Origin: Hymenobacter canadensis
Lineage (GTDB): Bacteria; Bacteroidota; Bacteroidia; Cytophagales; Hymenobacteraceae
Direction: 5' to 3'
Assembly (NCBI RefSeq): GCF_027359925.1
Contig: NZ_CP114767.1
Span: forward strand, 806,001-870,000
DNA length: 64,000 nucleotides
Below are positions 8,214 through 14,868 of this stretch, piece by piece. The notes beneath the pieces were generated by a model that saw only the letters and a program-made list of their open reading frames with translations, had not been told where the DNA came from and ran no database searches. The first letter of the stretch is position 1; each line of letters opens with the position of its first letter. A program made the translations under genes and the position numbers.

Positions 8214-8303
8214 CGTCTGCTGCCTTCTGCTTCAATTCAAAAAGTCAGTTCTATTGCCTCAACCGGCCGGAACTGGCTTTTTTACGTTTCCAACAGACCG
8301 TAG

Positions 8304-8401
8304 CAGTAGCGCGAACTTTGTGGTTCGCGCCCTCGCGCCGGTAGAACTACCTGAATGAGGCAAACGGCGCGGGGGCGCGAACTACAAAGTTCGCGCTACT
8401 G
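8304..8401. repeat. Intergenic inverted repeat (GCGCGAAC family)
   Basis: CAGTAGCGCGAACTTTGTGG (arm 8304-8332) is inverted at 8373-8401 with one mismatch in 29 bases and a 40-base loop. It occupies the gap before the WlbA-like gene and argues that the coding region starts after it. Confidence 0.85.
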
Positions 8402-8507
8402 GCTGCTGCGTGCGGCGTGGCTGAAACGAGCGGCAGGGGAGGTGCAGGAGAAACCCGCGTTTTTTCGGAGCTTGCCGAACATTCCTGTGCTCCGAAACCC
8501 GCTTTCC

Positions 8508-9533
8508 TTGGCTGATTCTCCTGCTGCCGTTCGTTTTGCCATCTGCGGCGTGGGCCACATCGGCCGCCGCCACGCCGCGTTGGTGACGCGCCACGCCGAT
8601 GCCCAACTGGTAGCCCTCATCGATGCAAACCCCGAAGTCCAGGCTGCCCTGGCCACTGAGTTTCCCGGCGTCCCGTTCTTCGCCTCGCTCGATGACTACC
8701 TCGCCCACGGCCCCGCTGCCGACGTGCTGACCATTGCCACGCCCAACGGCCTGCATGCCCCGCAGGCGGTGCGCGGCCTGCGCGCCGGCCTGCACGTGGT
8801 GGTAGAAAAGCCACTGGCCCTCAGCAAAGCCGACGCCGAGCAAATTGTGCACAAGGCGCTGCAAACCGGCCGTTTTGTGTTTGGGGTGATGCAGAACCGC
8901 TACTCGCCGCCTGCTGCTTGGCTGAAGCAGGTGATGGACGAAGGCCGACTGGGGCAGGTGTATCTGGTGCAGCTCAACTGCTTCTGGAACCGCGACGAGC
9001 GGTACTACACGCCCGGCAGTTGGCACGGCACCCAGGCCCTCGACGGCGGCACGCTCTTCACCCAGTTCAGCCATTTCGTGGATTTGCTCTACTGGGTGTT
9101 CGGCGACATCACCAATATCTCAGCCCGCTTCCGCGACTTCAACCACGCCGGCCTCACCGAATTCGAGGACAGCGGCCTCGTCACGTTTGACCTGTTGCGC
9201 GGCGGTAGCGGCACCCTGCAGTACAGCACCGCCGTCTGGGACCGGAACTTGGAAAGCTCCCTCACGGTGGTGGCCGAGCACGGCAGCCTGCGCCTCGGCG
9301 GCCAGTACATGGATAAAGTGGACTACTGCCACCTGCGCGACTACCAGATGCCCGAACTTGCGCCCACCAACCCCGCCAACCAGTACGGCCCCTACCAGGG
9401 CTCCGCCGCCAACCACGTCCACGTCATCGATAACGTAGTCGACACCATCCAAAAGCGCGGCGTAGCCACTACCAATGCCCTGGAAGGGTTGAAAGTGGTG
9501 GAAATGATTGAGCGGATTTATGCGTTGAAATAA
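8508..9533 (+). CDS. Gfo/Idh/MocA oxidoreductase, WlbA-like
   Basis: A 341-residue NAD(P)-dependent sugar dehydrogenase. The Rossmann motif is FAICGVGHIGRRH near residue 10; VVEKPLAL carries the conserved EKP lysine. The C-terminal part has FWNRDERYYTPGSWHGTQAL and GGTLFTQFSHFVDLLYWVFG, very like WlbA/WbpB, which oxidises UDP-N-acetylglucosaminuronate at C3. WlbA would feed the WbpE-like aminotransferase encoded two genes upstream. The upstream palindrome and the Rossmann strand position favour the TTG at 8508; a GTG at 8487 is also possible. Genes for the preceding UDP-GlcNAc 6-dehydrogenase and the N-acetyltransferase are not in view. Confidence 0.85.
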   Translation: MADSPAAVRFAICGVGHIGRRHAALVTRHADAQLVALIDANPEVQAALATEFPGVPFFASLDDYLAHGPAADVLTIATPNGLHAPQAVRGLRAGLHVVVEKPLALSKADAEQIVHKALQTGRFVFGVMQNRYSPPAAWLKQVMDEGRLGQVYLVQLNCFWNRDERYYTPGSWHGTQALDGGTLFTQFSHFVDLLYWVFGDITNISARFRDFNHAGLTEFEDSGLVTFDLLRGGSGTLQYSTAVWDRNLESSLTVVAEHGSLRLGGQYMDKVDYCHLRDYQMPELAPTNPANQYGPYQGSAANHVHVIDNVVDTIQKRGVATTNALEGLKVVEMIERIYALK

Positions 9534-9546
9534 TATAGCAGCAAGT

Positions 9547-10137
9547 ATGGTTTATTTTATTGGTGGAATAAGGTTGTTTTATAAAGTTTTATTAATTGAG
9601 TGTGTTGTATTTTGCCTGAACATTTCTCTGTTATTTTCAGAAAATGCGTTGGATGCGTTGAATAAATCGAGAGAAAGTATTTCTATCGAGTCATCCTTAT
9701 TTATTGTATTCTATGGGAGTGTGATAGTGCTTGGGCTGTGGGCGCTCAGCGAACTTGTTTTACCCCGTGAAGTGAGCCTGGTGAGCGGAGGAATGGTCGT
9801 CAAAAGAGGGTTCATTGTTGTCGATAGAATATCATATGATTCAATAAGTACTTTAACTTTCGACAAGGCCAATATTGAAAAGAGTCGCGCCGGGTCGCTC
9901 AAGAACGATACTGTGGCCAAGGGTGAGAAGGTGCAAATTCAGGCACATAATAAGACGGTTCAGGTTTATTCCTTTCAGATGAACGGGTATGCTGTTTTCA
10001 GGCAGAAATTAATTAATCTGTCTGTCAAAGCAAAAACTGTGGGCGCCCGTAAATATTCTGACGATGTGGACTATGGATTTCTATTCGTGGGTGGTTTGTT
10101 CGTGCTGGCAATGACTTACATTGTTGTGCTCAAGTAG
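9547..10137 (+). CDS. AT-rich hypothetical membrane protein
   Basis: A 196-residue protein with about three hydrophobic segments: residues about 10-32, 50-70 and 177-195. Between the last two is a soluble beta-rich domain of around 100 residues (VSGGMVVKRGFIVVDRISYD) that looks like a PH-like or bPH-type fold, though this is only a resemblance. Base composition is strikingly AT-rich compared with every neighbour (many ATT, TTA, AAT codons), pointing to recent transfer. It begins only 13 bases after the WlbA-like stop. No family is recognised. Confidence 0.7.
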   Translation: MVYFIGGIRLFYKVLLIECVVFCLNISLLFSENALDALNKSRESISIESSLFIVFYGSVIVLGLWALSELVLPREVSLVSGGMVVKRGFIVVDRISYDSISTLTFDKANIEKSRAGSLKNDTVAKGEKVQIQAHNKTVQVYSFQMNGYAVFRQKLINLSVKAKTVGARKYSDDVDYGFLFVGGLFVLAMTYIVVLK

Positions 10138-10168
10138 ATACTCATCCTGCTAAATCAACAAACCGCGG

Positions 10169-10918
10169 TTGAAATCCCCCGACCACCAAGCCCTCCACGA
10201 CCTGCAGGCCTGGCAGCGCCGGATGCAGCAGCAACCCACTTGGCTGAACCAGATAGCGCGGCGCGTACAGGCGCGGCTGAATGCGTTGCTGCCGGAGAAA
10301 GTGCACGTGGCCATTACCGCGGCCATTCAGAAAATGGTGCAGGGCGTGTTGTTCGGGTCCACGCACACCACCCAACGGCCGGTATTAGCGGGCACACTGC
10401 AGGAGCGGGAGGCACGGGTGCGGGCGCGCATTCGGGCGTACCGCAACACGGCGGCTCTGGAAGGCGGCGTGACCGGGGCCGGCGGCTTCCTGCTGGGTCT
10501 CGCCGATTTTCCGCTGCTGCTGGGCATCAAGCTGAAACTGCTCTTTGATATTGCCGCCCTCTACGGCCACGATGTACGCAGCTTCCCGGAGCGGCTCTAC
10601 CTGCTGCACATCTTCCAACTGGCCTTCAGCAGCCAGCACACCCGCCGCGAAACCTACCGCCAGCTAGCAGCCTGGCCCGAAACGCAGCAAACCGTTACGG
10701 CCGAAACCTTCGACTGGCGCACTTTCCAACAGGAGTACCGCGACTACATCGACCTGGCCAAGCTGGCCCAGCTGGTACCGGTGATTGGGGCGGCCGTGGG
10801 CGCCGTGGCCAACTACCGCCTGCTGGCCCAGCTCGGCGAAACGGCCATCATGTGCTACCGCCTGCGCTGGTTTGCCGAGAAGGGCCGGATTGCTGGAGAA
10901 GCGGATCCTGCACAGTAA
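10169..10918 (+). CDS. EcsC family protein
   Basis: A 249-residue protein of the EcsC family, named after the third gene of the Bacillus ecs ABC-transporter operon; biochemical role unknown. Visible hallmarks are an N-terminal helical region (YRNTAALEGGVTGAGGFLLG) and a hydrophobic LADFPLLLGIKLKLLFDIAA. A second glycine-rich hydrophobic stretch, VPVIGAAVGAVANYRLL, follows near the C-terminus, typical of membrane-associated EcsC proteins. The start is TTG at 10169. It is a single gene ending just before a palindrome and a terminator. Confidence 0.85.
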   Translation: MKSPDHQALHDLQAWQRRMQQQPTWLNQIARRVQARLNALLPEKVHVAITAAIQKMVQGVLFGSTHTTQRPVLAGTLQEREARVRARIRAYRNTAALEGGVTGAGGFLLGLADFPLLLGIKLKLLFDIAALYGHDVRSFPERLYLLHIFQLAFSSQHTRRETYRQLAAWPETQQTVTAETFDWRTFQQEYRDYIDLAKLAQLVPVIGAAVGAVANYRLLAQLGETAIMCYRLRWFAEKGRIAGEADPAQ

Positions 10919-10919
10919 A

Positions 10920-11000
10920 TGTCATTCCGAGCAAAGCGAGGAATCTGAGTAAGCACATGCAACGTCAGCACCCATATTCCTCGCTCCGCTCGGAATGACA
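10920..11000. repeat. Intergenic inverted repeat (GTCATTCCGA family)
   Basis: TGTCATTCCGAGCAAAGCGA (arm 10920-10944) pairs with 10976-11000 with two mismatches in 25 bases. Same outer ends as the repeat at 7258-7334, but a different inner sequence. Confidence 0.85.
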
Positions 11001-11003
11001 CAA

Positions 11004-11042
11004 AAAAACAGCCCTGACGGAAACGTCAGGGCTGTTTTTTTG
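11004..11042. terminator. Bidirectional terminator between convergent genes
   Basis: AAAACAGCCCTGACG-GAAA-CGTCAGGGCTGTTTT, flanked by A and T runs, between the EcsC gene and the minus-strand gene at 11056. Confidence 0.85.
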
Positions 11043-11055
11043 TAAACTGAAAAGC

Positions 11056-11502
11056 TTAGCCTTTGGCTTGCTTGCTGCCCTGGTGGGCTTTGCGCTTGGC
11101 CATGCGGTCCGACTGCAGTTGGCTGTACTTGGCGTACTGGTCAGCGCTCAGGATTTGCTTGAGTTGGGCATCGTACTGGGCTTTTTTGCCCTTCATGGCC
11201 TCATGCTGCTGGCGCTTTGTAGCGGGCGTGGTGCCGGCCTGGGCTTTGTAGGCCTGCATTTCCTGGGCGCGGCTCAGGTGTAGCTGGCGAACCTGCTCAG
11301 TCTGGGCGGCGGAGAGGCCGAGCTGCTTGGTGAGAGCCTGAGCGGCGTGGGCGGCGCGCTGCTCAGGCGTTTTGGCGGCCTTGTCGCCTTTCTCGCCCTT
11401 CATGCGGTGCTGGCCGTGGGCGGCTTTGGTGGGTAGCGTCTGGGCCGAAACGGCGGCGGCGGAGAACGAGAAAGCGGCGAGGATTACGAGGAACTTCTTC
11501 AT
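11056..11502 (-). CDS. Small periplasmic helical protein (DUF4890/Spy-like)
   Basis: A 148-residue exported protein: signal peptide MKKFLVILAAFSFSAAAVSA followed by Gln, then a mostly helical, Lys/Gln/Ala-rich body. It contains TPEQRAAHAAQALTKQLGLS and KQILSADQYAKYSQLQSDR, in the pattern of Spy/CpxP-type LTxxQ helices and of the DUF4890 family common in Bacteroidota. Periplasmic chaperone-like or metal/stress role is an inference from that resemblance. It stands alone with its own terminator. Confidence 0.75.
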   Translation of the reverse strand: MKKFLVILAAFSFSAAAVSAQTLPTKAAHGQHRMKGEKGDKAAKTPEQRAAHAAQALTKQLGLSAAQTEQVRQLHLSRAQEMQAYKAQAGTTPATKRQQHEAMKGKKAQYDAQLKQILSADQYAKYSQLQSDRMAKRKAHQGSKQAKG

Positions 11503-11840
11503 GGCTATGGTTGGAAAAATTATGGCGGGTGAAAGAAGCCCGCTGCCGTCCGGACTGGCGTTTAGGCTTCTGCAGGGTCATTTGCAACTCCGATGCCAGT
11601 TTTCAGTGCCAAGCCCGAAAAAGCGCCTCTTGAAAAATTTAAATTTTCCGGTTAAACCTTCGTTTGCTGGCTCAGTCGCGGGTTTTTATCGGGGCTTATG
11701 CTCTGAAAAAGACTGGTTTCAGCACTGGCAGGCAAGGGCCGCTGCCCCGGCTTTGGGTTGGCAGGGGCAGGCTGCTGGAGTGGAAGAAACAATCGCCGGC
11801 CGCAACAAAACGTGGCGGTTCGGGCTTTGTACAGTCCGGG

Positions 11841-11871
11841 TTGCGGGGGCAGCAATCCGGTTTTACCTTTG
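11841..11871 (+). promoter_or_regulatory. Promoter of the SAM riboswitch transcript
   Basis: TTG at 11841-11843 and TACCTTTG at 11864-11871, 20 bases apart, match the Bacteroidota -33 TTG / -7 TAnnTTTG pattern. Transcription would begin near 11876, some 24 bases before the riboswitch P1 stem. The 11503-11840 stretch before it shows no gene that I can support. Confidence 0.75.
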
Positions 11872-11899
11872 CCCCATCAATTCTTTCTAGCCCGAAGGA

Positions 11900-11999
11900 T
11901 TGTTTTTATACAGAGGCGCTGAGAGACAGGCTCGATGAAGCGTCGGCAACCACCCGGAACCCTCCGGAACGGTGCCAATTCCTGACCATATAAAAACAA
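11900..11999 (+). promoter_or_regulatory. SAM-I (S-box) riboswitch
   Basis: The closing stem P1 is perfect over 11 bp: TTGTTTTTATA (11900-11910) with TATAAAAACAA (11989-11999). Inside are the S-box core strings CAGAGGCGCTGAGAGACAGG, CTCGATGAAGCGTCGGCAACC and GGTGCCAATTCCTGAC in the right order. P3 is the CCGGAACCCTCCGG-type hairpin at 11954-11968. S-box RNAs sense S-adenosylmethionine and turn off sulfur and methionine genes. No intrinsic terminator directly follows P1, so control is more likely by antitermination farther down or at translation of the leader ORF that starts seven bases later. Confidence 0.92.
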
Positions 12000-12005
12000 G
12001 TTGCC

Positions 12006-12113
12006 GTGGACGCTTCCAACAACCTCCTGCATTCAACCTCCGCTTTTTTGGCTCCGGCTGCCGCGTTGCGGCTGGCGGGCCGGGGCTGTTGTTGCTGTTG
12101 TTGTCGGGCGTAG
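12006..12113 (+). CDS. Candidate polycysteine leader peptide
   Basis: A 35-codon ORF with a GTG start six bases after the end of the SAM-I P1 stem. The peptide begins MDASNNLLHSTSAFL and ends GRG-Cys6-Arg-Ala-stop; the six Cys codons (TGT TGT TGC TGT TGT TGT) span 12087-12104. A run of one amino acid's codons just before the stop of a leader ORF is the hallmark of ribosome-stalling attenuators, here suggesting cysteine or Cys-tRNA sensing in series with SAM sensing. It is too short for standard gene finders. Against it: the run can also be read as a GTT/TGT low-complexity stretch, there is no clear ribosome-binding site, and other frames are open through it. No homologue could be searched. 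Confidence 0.5.
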   Translation: MDASNNLLHSTSAFLAPAAALRLAGRGCCCCCCRA

Positions 12114-12133
12114 CTAGCCCTTTCTCTGTTTTC

Positions 12134-12165
12134 GCGGGTACGCACCCGCCGACGTCGCACGTCGG
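12134..12165 (+). promoter_or_regulatory. Tandem hairpins after the leader ORF
   Basis: GCGGGT-ACGC-ACCCGC (12134-12149) is followed at once by CCGACGT-CGC-ACGTCGG (12149-12165), 20 bases past the leader stop. These are candidate attenuator or anti-attenuator stems. The remaining 12166-12425 leader is GC- and T-rich with no gene I can support, so the 5' untranslated region is about 550 bases long. Confidence 0.45.
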
Positions 12166-12425
12166 TCGGCTGCTGCGCTAAGCGGCTTCGCGCCCGCACC
12201 TCCTCTTTTTCTCGGATTGTCACCCGATGGCCGGGCCGGGCACAGGCTTTGCGCTCCGGTTGGCGGCCTGCGGTGGCTGCTGATTCGCTCGTTGCGCGGT
12301 TTGCGGGCGGCGTAATCGGCTAGGCCGGACTTCCGTTCCTGCTTTGTTTTCTCCCGGGAGCCGGTGGCGTTGCGCTGCTGCCGGCGCCGTTTCGTTTTTC
12401 ATTTTCCGTCTTTTTGCTTCTGACT

Positions 12426-13415
12426 ATGTCATCCCTCCAAAAGCCCATTGGTATCTATTTCGAGCACCCCGAGTGGTTTAAGCCGCTGTTTGCGGAGCTG
12501 GACCGCCGCGGCCTGCCCTACGAGAAAATCGACGCCGCCCATCACCTGTTCAACCCCTCGGAAAAGGAGAGCCGCTACAGTCTGGTGGTGAACCGCATGA
12601 GCTCGTCGGCGTACCTGCGCGGGCACGGGCAGGGCATCTTCCACACGGCCGGCTTTGCCACGCATTTGGAGCGTATCGGCACGCGCATCATCAACGGCTC
12701 GGCGGCCACGGCCATCGAAACGAACAAGGCTCGTCAACTGTCCCTGTTCGAGTTGCTGGGGCTGAAATACCCGGCCTCGCGGGTCATCAACCACGCCTCC
12801 CGGGCTGTGGACGCAGCGCGCGAGCTGCGCTTTCCGGTGGTGGTGAAGGTGAACATCGGGGGCAGCGGCGCTGGTATCATCCGCTTCGATACGCCCGAGG
12901 GCCTGCAGGCCGCCGTCGACAACAACCAGATCGATCTGGGTATCGACCAGACGGCGCTGGTGCAGGAGTACGTGACGCCCCGCGGCGGCCACATTCACCG
13001 CGTGGAAATGCTCAATGGTAAGTTTCTCTACGCCATGAAGGTGTATACCACCGGCGAGAGCTTCAACCTTTGCCCGGCCGAAATCTGCCAGATTCCGGAA
13101 GAGCAGTCGGCCGAGTTCTGCCTGACCGAAGCCCCGAAAAAGGGCATCCAGGTGGAAGCCTTCACGCCGCCCGCCGAAGTAATCGAAGCCGTGGAGCGCA
13201 TTGTGGAGGCCGCCAAAATCGACGTGGGCGGCATCGAGTACCTCATCGACGACCGCACTGGCGACGTGCTGTTCTACGACATCAACGCCCTGTCCAACTT
13301 CGTGGCCGACGCCGTGAACGTGGTCGGCTTCGACCCCTACGCCCGCTTCGTGGACTACCTGGAGTCGCAGCTGCCGGTGGCGGCGGTGGCTCAGGAGGAA
13401 GTAGCCACGGCGTAG
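12426..13415 (+). CDS. RimK-like ATP-grasp ligase under SAM/Cys leader control
   Basis: A 329-residue ATP-grasp enzyme, a cytosolic carboxylate-amine ligase fold that activates a carboxylate as acyl phosphate. Visible parts are the N-terminal preATP-grasp region (IGIYFEHPEWFKPLFAELDR), the central ETNKARQLSLFELLG, the ATP-binding FPVVVKVNIGGSGAGIIRF and the metal-binding DVLFYDINALSNFVAD. RimK relatives add glutamate or make small peptides; the substrate here is not evident. It is the first gene after the SAM-I riboswitch and polycysteine leader and precedes a flavin monooxygenase. A role in a sulfur-containing peptide or sulfur scavenging is therefore inferred. The ATG at 12426 is preferred over the ATG four codons upstream. 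Confidence 0.8.
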   Translation: MSSLQKPIGIYFEHPEWFKPLFAELDRRGLPYEKIDAAHHLFNPSEKESRYSLVVNRMSSSAYLRGHGQGIFHTAGFATHLERIGTRIINGSAATAIETNKARQLSLFELLGLKYPASRVINHASRAVDAARELRFPVVVKVNIGGSGAGIIRFDTPEGLQAAVDNNQIDLGIDQTALVQEYVTPRGGHIHRVEMLNGKFLYAMKVYTTGESFNLCPAEICQIPEEQSAEFCLTEAPKKGIQVEAFTPPAEVIEAVERIVEAAKIDVGGIEYLIDDRTGDVLFYDINALSNFVADAVNVVGFDPYARFVDYLESQLPVAAVAQEEVATA

Positions 13416-13444
13416 GCCGACGATTCATTCAAGCAAACAATCAG

Positions 13445-13554
13445 AACGTCATGCTGAGCGAAGGCGCAGCCGCAGTCGAAGCATCTCTACCGCTTCGTTG
13501 CAGTAGCAATCTAACGAAGCGGTAGAGATGCTTCGGCAAGCTCAGCATGACGTT
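13445..13554. repeat. Intergenic inverted repeat (GTCATGCTGAGC family)
   Basis: AACGTCATGCTGAGCGAAGG (13445 on) pairs with CTTCGGCAAGCTCAGCATGA through GTT at 13554; the inner arms CATCTCTACCGCTTCGTT and AACGAAGCGGTAGAGATG match exactly. The left arm has an extra GCGCAGCCGCAGT segment. It lies between the ATP-grasp and monooxygenase genes. Confidence 0.85.
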
Positions 13555-13578
13555 CTATCAATCTCAACTCAACGAACC

Positions 13579-14598
13579 ATGAAATTTGGCTATTGGATGC
13601 CCATATTCGGGGGCTGGCTGCGCAACGTCGAGGACGAGCAGATGCCCACCGACTGGAGCTACGTAAAGCAGCTGGCCCAGCGCAGCGAGGCCCTGGGCTA
13701 CGACCTGACGCTGATTGCGGAGCTCTACCTGAACGACATCAAAGGCACCGAGGCGCCCTCGCTGGAGGCCTGGAGCACGGCCGCCGCGCTGGCCGCCGTG
13801 ACCGAGCAGTTGGAAATTATGGTGGCCGTGCGCCCCACCTTCCACAACCCCGCGCTGCTGGCTAAGCAGGCCGCCAACATCGATTTGATTGCGCCCGGGC
13901 GGTTGTCGCTGAACGTGGTGTCGTCGTGGTGGAAGGACGAGGCCACCAAGTACGGCCTGCACTTCGAGCAGCACGACGACCGGTACGCCCGCACCCGCGA
14001 GTGGCTGGACGTGGTGACCAACGTGTGGAAGCAGGACCATTTCAGCTACGACGGCAAGTACTACCAAGTGGCCGACAACGTGCTGCAACCCAAGCCCGCC
14101 AAAGCCCCGTTCCTGTACGCCGGCGGCGAATCGGAAGCGGCCAAGGACCTGATTTCGACGCAGTGCGACGGCTACGTGATGCACGGCGACTCGCCAGAGC
14201 TGATTGGGGCCCGCATTGCCGATATGCGCCGCCGCCGCGAGCAGAAAGGGTTGCCGCCGATGAAATTCGGCGTGGCCGGCTACACCATTGTGCGCGACTC
14301 GGAGCAGGACGTGAAAAAGGAGCTGGACCGCATCACCAACGTGAAGGCCTCGGCCTCGGGCTACGGCAACTACCAGCAGTGGCTGGCCGGCACCCAGCTG
14401 GAGCAGCAGGTGTCGTTGCAAGACTACTCGGTGTCCAACCGTGGCCTGCGCACCGGCCTGACCGGCACGCCCGCCCAGCTGCAAGACCGGATTGGCGCTT
14501 TCGAGGCTGTAGGCGTTGATTTTTTCCTGTTGCAGGCCAGCCCGCAGCTGGAAGAAATGGAGCGTTTCTCCGAATCTGTTATCCAGGTAGTGGCGTAA
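13579..14598 (+). CDS. LLM-class flavin-dependent monooxygenase (SsuD/SfnG-like)
   Basis: A 339-residue luciferase-like TIM-barrel enzyme that would use reduced FMN and oxygen. The opening MKFGYWMPIFGGWLRNVEDE, the RLSLNVVSSWWKDEA segment and the GESEAAKDLISTQCDGYVMH stretch fit the branch containing alkanesulfonate (SsuD) and dimethylsulfone (SfnG) monooxygenases. Those release sulfite or sulfinate from organosulfur compounds when sulfate is scarce. Placement downstream of a SAM-I riboswitch agrees with a sulfur role, but the substrate is not known and an F420 or non-sulfur substrate is possible. The ATG at 13579 fits the conserved N-terminus. No flavin reductase is adjacent. Confidence 0.85.
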   Translation: MKFGYWMPIFGGWLRNVEDEQMPTDWSYVKQLAQRSEALGYDLTLIAELYLNDIKGTEAPSLEAWSTAAALAAVTEQLEIMVAVRPTFHNPALLAKQAANIDLIAPGRLSLNVVSSWWKDEATKYGLHFEQHDDRYARTREWLDVVTNVWKQDHFSYDGKYYQVADNVLQPKPAKAPFLYAGGESEAAKDLISTQCDGYVMHGDSPELIGARIADMRRRREQKGLPPMKFGVAGYTIVRDSEQDVKKELDRITNVKASASGYGNYQQWLAGTQLEQQVSLQDYSVSNRGLRTGLTGTPAQLQDRIGAFEAVGVDFFLLQASPQLEEMERFSESVIQVVA

Positions 14599-14620
14599 CT
14601 TGGTTGCCTGAAATTCGCCT

Positions 14621-14713
14621 GTCATCCTGAGCTTGCGAAGGATCTTATCACGTCGAAACGAGTCGTCAAAGGATAACTCGAACGTGATAAGGTTCTTCGC
14701 AAGCTCAGGATGC
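14621..14713. repeat. Intergenic inverted repeat (GTCATCCTGAGC family)
   Basis: GTCATCCTGAGCTTGCGAAG (14621-14640) pairs with CTTCGCAAGCTCAGGATG near 14695-14712. An inner stem TTATCACGTCGAA / TTCGAACGTGATAA-like is also present. Related to repeats at 13445 and 26648. Confidence 0.85.
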
Positions 14714-14831
14714 CAGATAGGCAAAGCCTGACACAACCCAAAAAATCCTAGCGTCCGACCGGACATATACCCATTTTGCAGTGCGTGCAGCCGCAGCAGC
14801 GGCCCGCAGTGTCTCAACACAACTATGCAGG

Positions 14832-14857
14832 AGACGCCCCGGCCCGGGGCGTCTTTT
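14832..14857 (+). terminator. Terminator or attenuator just before the permease
   Basis: GACGCCCC-GGCC-CGGGGCGTC followed by TTTTT, ending 12 bases before the permease ATG. It either ends the monooxygenase transcript or acts as an attenuator for the permease. Confidence 0.75.
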
Positions 14858-14868
14858 TCTCCCCTTTC

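Noticed and set aside
11972..12181. 69-codon plus-strand ORF overlapping the riboswitch and the Cys leader in another frame
   Set aside because: Its GTG start is in the SAM-binding core of the riboswitch and the frame has no codon-run logic; the GTG at 12006 in the Cys frame starts outside the aptamer.
11906..12402. Minus-strand ORFs across the riboswitch leader
   Set aside because: They read the complement of the S-box core and leader hairpins and show no domain or signal peptide.
13564..14820. 418-codon minus-strand ORF opposite the monooxygenase
   Set aside because: Pure antisense to a well-supported LLM enzyme; His/Gly/Val-rich composition typical of a shadow frame in GC-rich DNA, no domain.
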